From Ensifer sp. IC3342 (GTDB lineage: Bacteria; Pseudomonadota; Alphaproteobacteria; Rhizobiales; Rhizobiaceae), in contig NZ_JADYVE010000008.1 of the NCBI RefSeq assembly GCF_020193655.1, positions 124,001 to 188,000 on the forward strand: a stretch of 64,000 bases of DNA, given 5' to 3'. Of the stretch, positions 50,554 to 60,567 are shown piece by piece (the stretch's first letter is position 1; the number at the start of each line of letters is the position of its first letter). The notes beneath the pieces are model-generated. The model saw only the letters and a list, made by a program, of their open reading frames with translations, did no database searches and was not told where the DNA came from. Position numbers and translations under genes: made by a program.

Positions 50554-51834
50554 TCAGGCGATCGGCTCCATCTTGCCGCCGACGGGAATGTCCGGAGCCG
50601 TCTTGTTGTCGGTGATCACGAGGTCGTAGCCGCCACCGTCCTTGAGCCGCCACTGGCCGCCGACGAGCGGCGTCTTCGCAACGTTCTTCGCCGCGAACGG
50701 CGGCAGGTTCTTTCCGTCCCAGGCGATCGGCCCGACGAGAGTATCGAGCCTTGTGGCGGCAATTGCTTCCGCGACGGCATCGCCGTCGGTCGGGTCGGCC
50801 GTCCGCTTCATCACGTCGACCGCCAGCTCGAAAAGCGCGTGGGCGAAGCCGATCGGTTGCGTCCAGGGCCGGTTCGTGGCCTTGGTGAAGCTTGCGGCGA
50901 CTTCAGCCGAACTTTCGCCGGTCAACGACGACTTGAACGGATGGCTGGGTGTCCACCAGACTTCCGACGAAAGATTGTGCCCGGCATTGCCGAGTGCCTC
51001 GACCGCCTGCGGGAACAGGAGTGCCTTGCCGATCGAGGCGATTTTCGGCGCGAAACCCTGTTGCTTGGCCTGGTTCCAGAAGGTCGTGAAATCCGGGGGG
51101 ATGACGACGCCGGTGACGATCTCGCACTGGCCGGACTTGAAGGCGTTGATCTGCGCCGAGAAATCATCCGTCATGTTCTGGTAGCGGCCGGGATCGGTGA
51201 GCGCGTAGCCCATTTTGTCCAGAATGGGCGGGAAGCCGACCGCCTTGTCGCCCCAGGCGTTGCCGTCGCCGTCGTTCGGGAAGAGGCCGGCCACCTGCTT
51301 GTTGGTCTCGATTTGCGACCACATGTTGGTGAAGACGGCAATGACGTCTTCGAGCCCCCAGAAGAAGTGATAGGCATAGTTGAATGGCTTCCAGGACGTC
51401 GGATCGCCCGGATTGCCTTGCTGGCCGATGAACCACGGCTGCCAGGGAGCAACGGTCGAAATGCAGGGCATTTCCTCCGCTTCGCAGGTGGTCGCGACCG
51501 GATTGGTCGTTTCCGGCGTGGACGCTACCAGCACGAGATTGACCTCGTCTGTTACGATCAGTTCCTTGGCGACCTCTGCGGCGCGGTTCGGGTTCGACTG
51601 GCTGTCCTTGACGACGACCTCGTAATTGAGGCCCATCGACTTGGTCGCTGCCAGGAAGCTGTCGATGACGAATTTGTCAGCTTCGCCGAAGGCGGCGAGC
51701 GGTCCGGTTTGCGGGCTGACATAGCCGAGCTTGATCGGCGCGCTCTGCGCGACCGCCGGCATCGAGAGGCCGGACGTGAACGCAAACGCGCCCGTCGCCG
51801 CCGTGGTCTTCAAAAAATCACGCCTGGTAAACAT
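50554..51834 (-). CDS. TAT-exported Liv-type substrate-binding protein
   Basis: 426 aa from the ATG at 51834 behind GGGAGGAGGAAG. A twin-arginine signal (FTRRDFLKTTAATGAFAF) ends in PAVAQS near residue 30. The Peripla_BP_6 fold is shown by KLGYVSPQTGPLAAFGEADKF, VATTCEAEEMPCIST and a long C-terminal lobe. The DTLVGPIAWDGKNLPPFAAKN ending is seen in aromatic-acid Liv-type binding proteins. It delivers the pathway substrate, probably a phenolic acid, to LivHMGF in the same operon. Confidence 0.92.
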   Translation of the reverse strand: MFTRRDFLKTTAATGAFAFTSGLSMPAVAQSAPIKLGYVSPQTGPLAAFGEADKFVIDSFLAATKSMGLNYEVVVKDSQSNPNRAAEVAKELIVTDEVNLVLVASTPETTNPVATTCEAEEMPCISTVAPWQPWFIGQQGNPGDPTSWKPFNYAYHFFWGLEDVIAVFTNMWSQIETNKQVAGLFPNDGDGNAWGDKAVGFPPILDKMGYALTDPGRYQNMTDDFSAQINAFKSGQCEIVTGVVIPPDFTTFWNQAKQQGFAPKIASIGKALLFPQAVEALGNAGHNLSSEVWWTPSHPFKSSLTGESSAEVAASFTKATNRPWTQPIGFAHALFELAVDVMKRTADPTDGDAVAEAIAATRLDTLVGPIAWDGKNLPPFAAKNVAKTPLVGGQWRLKDGGGYDLVITDNKTAPDIPVGGKMEPIA

Positions 51835-51874
51835 GCTTCCTCCTCCCATTTCCCTCTCCTCCCAAAGAGTGTTT

Positions 51875-52936
51875 TCAGCGTGCCGGCCGCCTGCCCTCCC
51901 AGGCATCCTGCAGCAGGTCACGGATGGATCGCCGATCGACGGGCCGCGGATTCCAATAGGGATTCTCCGTGGCGATCTCCGCGGCGCGATCGAGATCAGC
52001 CTCGCTCAGGCCCAGGTCCCTCAGCGCGAGCGGCGCGCCGGCTTCCTTGGCGAAGTCCCAGATGCCGCCGCCGACAGAGCCGCCGAAGATCTCCGCGATC
52101 GGAGCCAACAGTTCCGGAACCGCGGCGGCGTTGTAGCCGGCGGTATGCGGCAGCATGATCGCGTGTGTTTCGGCATGCGGCGTATCGAAGGTGCCGCCGA
52201 GCGTGTGACAAATCTTGTGGTGCAGTGCCATGCCGACGGTGCCGAGCACCGTTCCGCAAAGCCAGGCGCCGTAAAGCGCATCGGCCCGCACAGCCATGTC
52301 CCGGGGAGAGCCGGCTATTTTCGGCAGGCTCGTCTTGAAGGCACGAAGCCCCTCCACCGCCATCAGCGTGGAAATCGGGTTTCGATCCTGCGCGTAAAGA
52401 GCCTCGACCGCATGTGCCATTGCGTTCAGGCCACTGTTGATGCTCATGCCGACCGGCAACCCCAGCGTCAGCGCCGGGTCGTAGATCACGACTTCCGGCA
52501 GGATGCTCGGATGGCGCACGGTCGTCTTGCAGCCACCCTCGGTCTGGCCGAGGATCGGCGTCACCTCCGAGCCCGCATAAGTCGTCGGAATGACGATCTG
52601 CGGCAGGTCTATGCGGTAGGCGATCGCCTTGCCCAAACCGGTGGTCGAGCCACCTCCGAGTGAAACAACGCAATCGGCGCTCGTCCTCGCAACGACCTCC
52701 ATCGCCTTTTCGGTCACGTCGACGGGCGTATGCATGACGGCGCCGGGAAAGACACCGGCAGAAAGCGGCCCGAGGCGTTCAGCCAGCGCTTCGGCATCGG
52801 CTTGTTGCTGCGGCGTCGAGAGGACGAGTGCCTTCTTACAGCCTATTTTTTCCACCCATTCCCCGGCGAGAGCGCTTTTGCCTTCGCCGAAGATGATATG
52901 GGCGGGGCTGCCGCTATAGACGAAATTGTGATTCAT
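51875..52936 (-). CDS. Maleylacetate reductase
   Basis: 353 aa, iron-containing alcohol dehydrogenase fold. It has the NAD(P)-binding SLGGGSTTGLGKAIAYR, TYAGSEVTPILGQTEGG, the metal-region MNAMAHAVEALYA and HHKICHTLGGTFDTPHAETHAIMLP, typical of TfdF/MacA-type maleylacetate reductases. It reduces maleylacetate to 3-oxoadipate, feeding the TCA cycle. It overlaps the second dioxygenase gene by four bases (ATGA). Confidence 0.93.
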   Translation of the reverse strand: MNHNFVYSGSPAHIIFGEGKSALAGEWVEKIGCKKALVLSTPQQQADAEALAERLGPLSAGVFPGAVMHTPVDVTEKAMEVVARTSADCVVSLGGGSTTGLGKAIAYRIDLPQIVIPTTYAGSEVTPILGQTEGGCKTTVRHPSILPEVVIYDPALTLGLPVGMSINSGLNAMAHAVEALYAQDRNPISTLMAVEGLRAFKTSLPKIAGSPRDMAVRADALYGAWLCGTVLGTVGMALHHKICHTLGGTFDTPHAETHAIMLPHTAGYNAAAVPELLAPIAEIFGGSVGGGIWDFAKEAGAPLALRDLGLSEADLDRAAEIATENPYWNPRPVDRRSIRDLLQDAWEGRRPAR

Positions 52937-53808
52937 GTGTCCGCTCCCTGTCTCGCGCGCGCCATTACGAAGGTGAAATCGAGCCGCCAGGCCGGTGCCC
53001 CCTTCCCTTCCAGCGGCTTGAACTCGCGAACGAGCGCCTCCTTGACCCCGAAGATTGCATCCTCGCCGAGATGTCGGTCGCTACCATCGTAAATATGGGT
53101 CGTAATCGTGTCGAAGCCGGGCGCCCTGACGATGAAATGAAGGTGGGCGGGACGGCACAGCGGATAGCCCGCCTGCCGCAAAAGCTTGCCGACCGGGCCG
53201 TCGTCCGGAACGCGATAGCCGGAAGGTTTGACTGTCCGGTAGGAGAATGCGCCTTCCTCATCCGCCCTGAAAATGCCTCGGAGGTTGAATTCAGGTTGAA
53301 GGTCGGGCTGCTGGTTCTCGTAGAAACCTTCGGCATTCGCCTGCCAGGTGATGACTTCTGCGCCTGCAATCGGATGGCCATCCAGATCCCGGACCCGGCA
53401 GAAGACCTCGAGCCTTTCCCCAATGCCGTCCAATGAGATGTCGCTCCCCGACGGCAACTGGGGCGCATCGGCGCGAAAGAACGGCCCGCGAACTGTATTC
53501 GGCGTGGCGCCCCTCGGCCGACGCGAATTGATTTCCTCGACAAGGGCCGAGGCGCCGATGAGATCGGAAAGCAGCACCCATTCCTGGCGGCGCTCGTCAG
53601 ACGCATGCCCCACGTCGGTCAGGAAGGCTATGACATTGCGCCAATCGGCAGCGGTCGGCCGAAGCTCCTTGATAAGCTGATGAAGGTGCGTGACGACCGC
53701 TGCCAGTATCTGCGGCAACGGCTCGTCGCTCGATAACGGAAGTCGTTGTGCGAAGATCTCGGACGAGTTTGCCTCGCTGAAATTCAACGCCAGTGGCCGC
53801 AACGACAT
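52933..53808 (-). CDS. Second hydroxyquinol-type intradiol dioxygenase
   Basis: 291 aa from the ATG at 53808 behind GGAGGAG. Fe(III) ligands Y163, Y198, H222 and H224 are present (GFYENQQ, SGYRVP, RPAHLHFI). It is clearly diverged from the dioxygenase at 44388 (for example SGYRVP against KYYPIP), so the two ring-cleavage enzymes at opposite ends of one operon probably differ in substrate preference. First gene of the operon, divergent from a LysR regulator. Confidence 0.9.
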   Translation of the reverse strand: MSLRPLALNFSEANSSEIFAQRLPLSSDEPLPQILAAVVTHLHQLIKELRPTAADWRNVIAFLTDVGHASDERRQEWVLLSDLIGASALVEEINSRRPRGATPNTVRGPFFRADAPQLPSGSDISLDGIGERLEVFCRVRDLDGHPIAGAEVITWQANAEGFYENQQPDLQPEFNLRGIFRADEEGAFSYRTVKPSGYRVPDDGPVGKLLRQAGYPLCRPAHLHFIVRAPGFDTITTHIYDGSDRHLGEDAIFGVKEALVREFKPLEGKGAPAWRLDFTFVMARARQGADT

Positions 53809-53889
53809 ACTCTCCTCCAAAAGCATCGGCTCATGGGAAAAGGCTAATCCAGGACGGGGAACGCGTTGATGATTTTATTCCGACATAAT

Positions 53890-53904
53890 ATAACTGATTG
53901 TTAT
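53890..53904. promoter_or_regulatory. LysR-type operator overlapping the regulator start codon
   Basis: ATAAC-TGATT-GTTAT is a perfect inverted repeat of the T-N11-A class; its last two bases are the first two of the LysR ATG (53903). It lies 81 bases upstream of the divergent operon start. Binding would both repress the regulator and position it to activate the operon. Confidence 0.6.
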
Positions 53905-54853
53905 GAAGTTCGATGAACGCCATCTGATCCAACTCGCGGCAGTCGTGAAGGCCGGCGGCGTGACCGAGGGGGCGGCCCTGCTCGGGTTGTCTCAGCCGGC
54001 TGTTTCCCGCACGCTTTCCTTGCTGGAACGACGTGTCGGCGAACCGCTTTTCGTCAAGGGCCGCAGACCGCTGCAGCCGACGCCGCTCGGGCGCGCCTTG
54101 GCCGATCATGGCCAGATCATGCTGTCGGCGTCGCGCAAGGCTTCCGATACGGTCGAGAGCTTCCGCGTCGGCCACAGCGGCGTCGTGCGTCTCGGAGGCA
54201 CGCCTTTCTTCATGGACGGGCTGATTGCCGGCATGATCGCGGAATTCCAGAACCTTTATCCCGATGTCCGCGTCGACCAGACCTATGGCTACTTTTCGGA
54301 CCTTCGCGCGGCGCTCAAGGCGGACCAGATCGACCTTGCCATCTGTCCTATCGATATTCTTGACGAAGGATCGGGGCTCGAGTTCCAACAGATATTGCCG
54401 GGGCGCAACGTGGTCGCATGTAGGGTGACGCATCCGCTGTTGATGAAGCGGAAGCCGCAACCTGCCCATTTGCTCGACTTTCCATGGATCGCACCGCCGC
54501 CCGGCAGCCCCCTGCTGGCCGACCTGCGCAGCATGCTTCTCTCGTTCGGCGCAACCGAGATCAAGATTCGTTATTCCGGTGGTTCATTGATGAGCGTCGT
54601 CAACTACATGAAGGCGGCTGACGCGCTGACGATCCTGCCCCACAGCGTCGTTTTTGCGTTGAGGAACCAGAAATCCATTACTGCGCTGCCGATCTCAATT
54701 CCGCATCCGGAGCGGGCACTCGGACTGCTCAAACGCTCAGATGCCCCACGCACGCCCGCTGTGGACCAGTTCGCCCGGCACGTGCGCACCGGGTTCGAAA
54801 ATCTCAAGCATCTCATCAAACGGCATGAGCAATCCGTCATTTGGGGGGCGTGA
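53903..54853 (+). CDS. LysR-family regulator of the hydroxyquinol operon
   Basis: 316 aa. The helix-turn-helix is GVTEGAALLGLSQPAVSRTLSLLE, and the effector domain has GTPFFMDGLIAGMIAEFQ. The ATG at 53903 gives the family N-terminus (MKFDERHLIQLAAVV), but no Shine-Dalgarno sequence precedes it, since the upstream bases are the palindromic operator. A leaderless or very short-leader mRNA is possible. Divergent from the catabolic operon it presumably activates in response to a pathway intermediate. Confidence 0.9.
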   Translation: MKFDERHLIQLAAVVKAGGVTEGAALLGLSQPAVSRTLSLLERRVGEPLFVKGRRPLQPTPLGRALADHGQIMLSASRKASDTVESFRVGHSGVVRLGGTPFFMDGLIAGMIAEFQNLYPDVRVDQTYGYFSDLRAALKADQIDLAICPIDILDEGSGLEFQQILPGRNVVACRVTHPLLMKRKPQPAHLLDFPWIAPPPGSPLLADLRSMLLSFGATEIKIRYSGGSLMSVVNYMKAADALTILPHSVVFALRNQKSITALPISIPHPERALGLLKRSDAPRTPAVDQFARHVRTGFENLKHLIKRHEQSVIWGA

Positions 54854-54966
54854 CGCTTAATTCCGCGGCTGAGCTCCCGGAACAGGTACTGCAAAAAGTG
54901 CATTCACGCGAAAGCCCGCGAAGGCTATAGCGGTTGCAACGCTGACGAACAGATTGGACCCCGCCC

Positions 54967-56199
<1,233 letters not shown>

Positions 56200-56337
56200 A
56201 CCATCCTGCTTCGGGCTGCTGGCGGCCATGGCCAGCGCTAGCATCGTTCAGTCGCTGCCCCGCGGCAGATAGCCGGATAGTGCGGTTTGCAAGCGAGAGC
56301 ACGGCGGCGCCGGCCCTTGACGCGGGGAAGCGGCACG

Positions 56338-57738
56338 TTACCAACCCCAGAACAACAGGAACCAGCCCGCGTTGGCGATCGCGACGGCCAGCCCAATGCT
56401 CGCGAGCGCCATCACGCGACGCCCTTGAGGCCTGCAATAACGACCAGTGACACGCCAGCAGAGCACACAGGACCAGCCACTGGCAAGGAAGAGCATAGCC
56501 ATGCGCGTTTCACCGACCCACGGCAGATCGATCCCGTCCATGCGAAGCTGGCTGACCGACAGCGCCGACAGACCGAGAAAGACGCCGGCCGCCGCGAGTG
56601 GGATGAGCGTTTGCGCCAAATGATGAAACCGTGCCGGGTCAAAGCGGCCGAGACAACGCGTGGCGAGAGCAAGAAGGAGCGTGATCGCGAGCCCGATGGC
56701 GAGTGCTGTTACGACAACGTAGAGAACGAGGATCGTCCCATCGAGGAGCGTCAATACGTCGTTTCTTTCCGGATAATTCGTTAATATCCACCAGGGCGGC
56801 GAAATCTCCAGCGGCCATAGAACGCCGCATTCGACGAGCCATTCGGCAACCCGTTGCTTTGCCGCATTGAACCAGGGGCTTACACTCCAATGGAAGGCGC
56901 CGACAGCAACGCCCATCAGCCCGAAGACGATCAGCACCGTTTCCCATGGGTTCGGGTGTTCACCCGCCACACGCACTATTTCATGAGAGGGCGAACGTCG
57001 GGCAAGCCGGATCGCGCTGCGGAAGCCGCTGCACCGGCCGCACATATGGCAGTCGCTCGCACCCCGCATGGTCTTTAATGGCACCAGCGGCGCACAGTTG
57101 ACGCCGCCCGGTTTCAGCCCTGCGCGCTGCGTCTCCCGCCAGATCTCCGGATCGACACGGAAATGCAGCGGCGCGAGCTTGGCGAGCAGGCCGAACACCC
57201 CGCCGACCGGGCAGAGATAGCGGCACCACACGCGCTTTTCCTTGCCGTAGAGATAGCCCACCACGCCAGCCGCCAGCGTCGAACCGCCGAGCACGAGCAG
57301 CGCCGGTTTCGGGTATTGATAGACACTGACCATCTGGCCGTAGAGCGTGGTGCTGGCAAAGGCGACGGTTGGCCAACCATTCCATTTGACCCAGCGCGGT
57401 ATACCGCCTCCCCGTCCGTGCCGGCTGCTGAATTCGGAAATTGCGCCCTCGGGGCAAAGGAGCCCGCACCACACGCGACCGACGAGCGCCGTCGCAAGTA
57501 GCACCATCGGCCACCATATGCCCCAGAACGCAAACTGCGCGAAGCGCGTGAAATCATCCCAGATATGTGCGGCGTTGCCCGGCATCGGCAAGAATACCGG
57601 CACGACGAGCAGCACCACATAGACGATGACAACGCTCCATTGAACGCAGCGGATTTCCCTTTGGTGCCGCGCCAACCAGTCGCCGATACGCTGCCAGACA
57701 TCGCGCTGCGGCCGCGATAGAAAGACGGTCGTGGTCAT
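56338..57738 (-). CDS. Membrane polyferredoxin (FtrD-like, iron uptake)
   Basis: 466 aa with around ten hydrophobic segments. Two Fer4_5-type motifs (CGLLCPEG, CRYLCPVG) and a third cysteine cluster, CHMCGRCSGF, bind 4Fe-4S clusters. The organisation resembles FtrD, the polyferredoxin of FtrABCD ferrous-iron importers, and also NosR/RdxA proteins. The P19-type gene upstream supports the iron role. The FTR1-like permease and cupredoxin normally found between them are absent. The ribosome site is weak. Confidence 0.82.
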   Translation of the reverse strand: MTTTVFLSRPQRDVWQRIGDWLARHQREIRCVQWSVVIVYVVLLVVPVFLPMPGNAAHIWDDFTRFAQFAFWGIWWPMVLLATALVGRVWCGLLCPEGAISEFSSRHGRGGGIPRWVKWNGWPTVAFASTTLYGQMVSVYQYPKPALLVLGGSTLAAGVVGYLYGKEKRVWCRYLCPVGGVFGLLAKLAPLHFRVDPEIWRETQRAGLKPGGVNCAPLVPLKTMRGASDCHMCGRCSGFRSAIRLARRSPSHEIVRVAGEHPNPWETVLIVFGLMGVAVGAFHWSVSPWFNAAKQRVAEWLVECGVLWPLEISPPWWILTNYPERNDVLTLLDGTILVLYVVVTALAIGLAITLLLALATRCLGRFDPARFHHLAQTLIPLAAAGVFLGLSALSVSQLRMDGIDLPWVGETRMAMLFLASGWSCVLCWRVTGRYCRPQGRRVMALASIGLAVAIANAGWFLLFWGW

Positions 57739-57965
57739 GCGACGTGCCGCTGCTTCGCCCGGTTCGTCCGCACTTCTCCGAGCGGGGTTGTAAATCCAGC
57801 GCGTGATAAGAAGGTTTGGAGAAGAGGCGCCATGGTTGTTCCGGATGTCTATGGCGGGATGCGAAGAAGCCGCGCGGCGATACCATTTGCGCGGCCTCCC
57901 CGGCTGTAGGGCGCGGTGCCAACCGCCAAGATCGGCCCCCCGCCCCGTTCACGCCTTCGGACGCT

Positions 57966-58514
57966 CTAGTAGCCGCCCTTTTTCCCTACGCCGGCATAGG
58001 TGAACTCATATTCGACGGAAAATCCCTCGGGCCATGGCGCGACGCCGGTCTCCTTGTCCACGTGGCGGCCGAAATGAGCCGTCTCGTCATGGGATTCCGA
58101 GTGGATCGTCAGCTCGAGTCGGTATTTGCCCGGCCCCATGAGCTCGACGTTGTCGCCGTAGTGGGGCCCGTCGCTCGCGACCATGGGCATGAAGGAACCT
58201 GCTGTCCCCTCGCCGGTGTCGGCCTTGGTCAAGCGGTATTCGATGTGGAGGTTGGGCAACCAGTCCCCTTCCGCAAAGCCGTTCCTGTTATCGGCCGCGG
58301 CGTGAACATCCGCCTCCAGATGGATATCGGCTTCAGCCGCCGGCAGCATCATGCCGGGAGGGTCCATCTCGATCGGCTGCAGGTAGACGGCAGCGATCTC
58401 CATGCCGTGGCGCAACAACGGATCTCCGATTCGATATTCCGACGCGGATGCCAACGAGACGCCCGTGAGGAGCAGGCCGACCGAGGCGAGCGGGAGCAAT
58501 TTGAGGTGACGCAT
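57966..58514 (-). CDS. P19/FtrA-type periplasmic iron-binding protein
   Basis: 182 aa with a signal peptide ending SLASA (about residue 24). The mature protein shows the P19/Tp34 family pattern: GMEIAAVYLQP and EADIHLEADVHA, which supply Met, Glu and His metal ligands, and a late ETAHFGRH segment. These proteins bind Fe(II)/Cu in the periplasm for FTR1-type importers. The start follows AGGAAGGAAA. A TGA-N9-TCA box 35 bases upstream suggests iron control by RirA. A 227-base gap follows before the polyferredoxin gene. Confidence 0.9.
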   Translation of the reverse strand: MRHLKLLPLASVGLLLTGVSLASASEYRIGDPLLRHGMEIAAVYLQPIEMDPPGMMLPAAEADIHLEADVHAAADNRNGFAEGDWLPNLHIEYRLTKADTGEGTAGSFMPMVASDGPHYGDNVELMGPGKYRLELTIHSESHDETAHFGRHVDKETGVAPWPEGFSVEYEFTYAGVGKKGGY

Positions 58515-58548
58515 GCGCGATTTCCTTCCTGGAACGAGCCCTTATTCA

Positions 58549-58563
58549 TGAGTAGTTTTGTCA
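58549..58563. promoter_or_regulatory. Iron-responsive operator (IRO, TGA-N9-TCA)
   Basis: TGAGTAGTTTTGTCA matches the TGA-N9-TCA consensus bound by RirA in Rhizobium and Sinorhizobium, and lies 35-49 bases upstream of the P19-type gene. Fe-S-loaded RirA represses such promoters under iron sufficiency. Confidence 0.65.
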
Positions 58564-58794
58564 CCTTTATGCGCGCGATATTTAAGGATCTTTGCGCTGG
58601 AGCAAACAACTCGCGTCCCGGTTTTCCGCGCGACCACTTTCGCGACTGCGTTTTTTACCGCCTCTATCGCCAGAAAAAATCCGGCGCCCGCAAAGATCGG
58701 ATTCAGTCTTTTTTGGTAATTTTCCGTTAGCAATTCCCGTCAGTGGGTTCGGCGGCTGTTCCGCTGTCACCGAAAGTCTTGCGTACGGGTTCCT

Positions 58795-59829
58795 ATGCGT
58801 TTCTCAGCTGTGTCAGTGGTCCTCCTTGCCGGCCTCGTTTTGTCGGGCTGCGGATTCGGTTCCAATCGGGATAGAGTTGCGGCTCAGCAACCATCACGGG
58901 AAACGACGAGCTCCGTTGCCCAGCCGCCCAGCCCCATGCCCGCCGCGAATGTCGGCGCGGTTGCTTCGCAAGCTGCGCCGCCGCAGGAAATGCTGGCCTG
59001 GGCGGGGCCCGTTCCAGAGCCGCAGGCGTTCGTGCCCGTAGCCAGAACAATCGGCATGCCTGTGCCTTCGGAGAGACCGATCGCGCTGCTCACTCCCGAA
59101 AACCCGGCGATCGAGGAAGCGCCGCCAAGGCGCGGACAGATCTACAGTCATCGCTTCCGAGACGCCAAGCCCATCAATTTTGGCTCACGGTCTCCGAGAA
59201 AACTTGCAGTGCACGGCGTCGACGTTTCCCGCTGGCAGGGCGATATCAACTGGGTGAAGCTGCGGACGCAAGGCGCGAACTTCGCCTATATCAAGGCGAC
59301 CGACGGCGGCGATCATCTCGATCCGATGTTCAAGAAGAACTGGCGCAGAGCCAAGGAAGCCGGGCTGAAGCGCGGCGCCTATCACTTCTTCTACTGGTGC
59401 CGAACCGCCGGCGAGCAGGCCGACTGGTTCATCCGCAATGTGCCGAGGGAAGCCGGCGCCCTGCCACCGGTCATCGACGTCGAGTGGAACGGCGAGTCGA
59501 GTTGCAAAAGGCGCCCCTCGCGCGAACGGGTCCTGGAAAAGATGCAGGTCTTCATGGACAAGCTGGAAAGACACTATGGCCAGCGCCCGATCATTTACAC
59601 CGCGCCGGACTTCTATCGCGACAACTTGAAGGGTGCCTTCCCGAACCATCCATTCTGGCTGCGCTCGGTGGCCGCTCACCCGTCCAAGGTCTATCCGGGA
59701 CGGAAATGGCTCTTCTGGCAATATTCCGGCTCCGGCCTCTCGCACGGCGTCGACGGCAGGATTGACCTCAACGTGTTCCACGGCAGCGAGGAAGAGTGGC
59801 ACAGCTGGGTGGCTGCACGGTCCAGCTAG
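58795..59829 (+). CDS. GH25 muramidase lipoprotein
   Basis: 344 aa. The lipoprotein signal ends in LSGC (Cys19), then comes a Pro/Ala/Gln-rich linker (about 25-135) and a C-terminal GH25 lysozyme domain with GVDVSRWQGDINW, IKATDGG, GAYHFFYW and the acidic pair of DVEWN. The linker would let the domain reach peptidoglycan from the outer membrane. Role in wall remodelling is inferred. The upstream ribosome site is weak. A RIME-like repeat begins two bases after the stop. Confidence 0.92.
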   Translation: MRFSAVSVVLLAGLVLSGCGFGSNRDRVAAQQPSRETTSSVAQPPSPMPAANVGAVASQAAPPQEMLAWAGPVPEPQAFVPVARTIGMPVPSERPIALLTPENPAIEEAPPRRGQIYSHRFRDAKPINFGSRSPRKLAVHGVDVSRWQGDINWVKLRTQGANFAYIKATDGGDHLDPMFKKNWRRAKEAGLKRGAYHFFYWCRTAGEQADWFIRNVPREAGALPPVIDVEWNGESSCKRRPSRERVLEKMQVFMDKLERHYGQRPIIYTAPDFYRDNLKGAFPNHPFWLRSVAAHPSKVYPGRKWLFWQYSGSGLSHGVDGRIDLNVFHGSEEEWHSWVAARSS

Positions 59830-59830
59830 A

Positions 59831-59932
59831 GCGGGATGAGGAAAGGTGGGCAGTTTTCCGCCCGCATCCCGCGTCTCAACTCCGTGAAATCGATCACGCT
59901 CATGATTTTGGATCGACTCGGGCCAAAATCAT
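59831..59932. repeat. RIME-like double-hairpin intergenic element
   Basis: Two palindromes in tandem: GCGGGATG (59831-59838) with CATCCCGC (59865-59872), and ATGATTTTGG (59902-59911) with CCAAAATCAT (59923-59932). Sequence and twin-palindrome layout correspond to the RIME1 family of rhizobial intergenic mosaic elements as I know it. It fills the first third of the 348-base gap 59830-60177, and may also act as a terminator for the GH25 gene. Confidence 0.7.
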
Positions 59933-60177
59933 CGTCATCTAGCCAAGCACGGGTAGGACGTCGCGCGGCATCCTCCAAGCACCGTGGGTCCATGTTGATG
60001 CGGATCAAGGACCGACCAACTCCGCCGGCTTAACTTTCTTTCGAAACGCCGAGCGTTTCGACGTAGACTGATGGCGCGATGAAAGTCCCTTCTACGCTCT
60101 TTGGCAAGGCGGCAGGCCGTTCGGGAGCCGCATTGCCGACCGGACGAATGACGAGGCCTGAACGAGGAGTCGTGTCG

Positions 60178-60567
60178 ATGCCTAGCATGATTGCAACCCC
60201 TGTGACCAATCTTTCGCCGCAAAGCTGGCCGGTGATGGCCGATGGTGCGAAATACCTTCTCGCGATGGGACGCTTGCAGGCGGAGGCCGTGAGGATGACG
60301 CTGCGTTATCAGGTCGAGATGCTGAATTTCCTCAAGAACCGGCGCGAGCAGGACCTTAAGCTGCTCGAAGACCTGCTCTCGCCGGACCATCTCAACGAAA
60401 GCTTCGACCTTTATTGCAGCTTCTGGCAGAACGCATTTCTCGACTATTCGGACGAGGCCGCACGCATTGCGGAGATCGGCTCGGACGTCGCAGCCGAAAC
60501 GGCAAAGCAGGTTCGCCAGGAGCAGGAGCTGCTGACCAAGGACATGGCCGGGCAAACGGTCATGTGA
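60178..60567 (+). CDS. Phasin-family-like protein
   Basis: 129 aa from the ATG at 60178 with AGGAG upstream; an ORF start at 60079 lacks a site. Mostly amphipathic helix: LQAEAVRMTLRYQVEMLNFLKNRREQDLKLLEDLLSP, followed by FWQNAFLDYSDEAARIAEIGSDVAAETAKQVRQ, the pattern of phasins that coat polyhydroxyalkanoate granules. No PHA genes are adjacent. Stands alone. Confidence 0.75.
   Translation: MPSMIATPVTNLSPQSWPVMADGAKYLLAMGRLQAEAVRMTLRYQVEMLNFLKNRREQDLKLLEDLLSPDHLNESFDLYCSFWQNAFLDYSDEAARIAEIGSDVAAETAKQVRQEQELLTKDMAGQTVM

Noticed and set aside
50218..52158. A 646-codon open frame on the plus strand
   Set aside because: Antisense to LivG, the TAT-exported binding protein and maleylacetate reductase, all strongly supported.
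57739..57965. Remnant of an FTR1 permease or cupredoxin between the P19 and polyferredoxin genes
   Set aside because: I looked at all frames in the gap and saw no REXXE-type or cupredoxin motif; the gap is too short for more than a trace.
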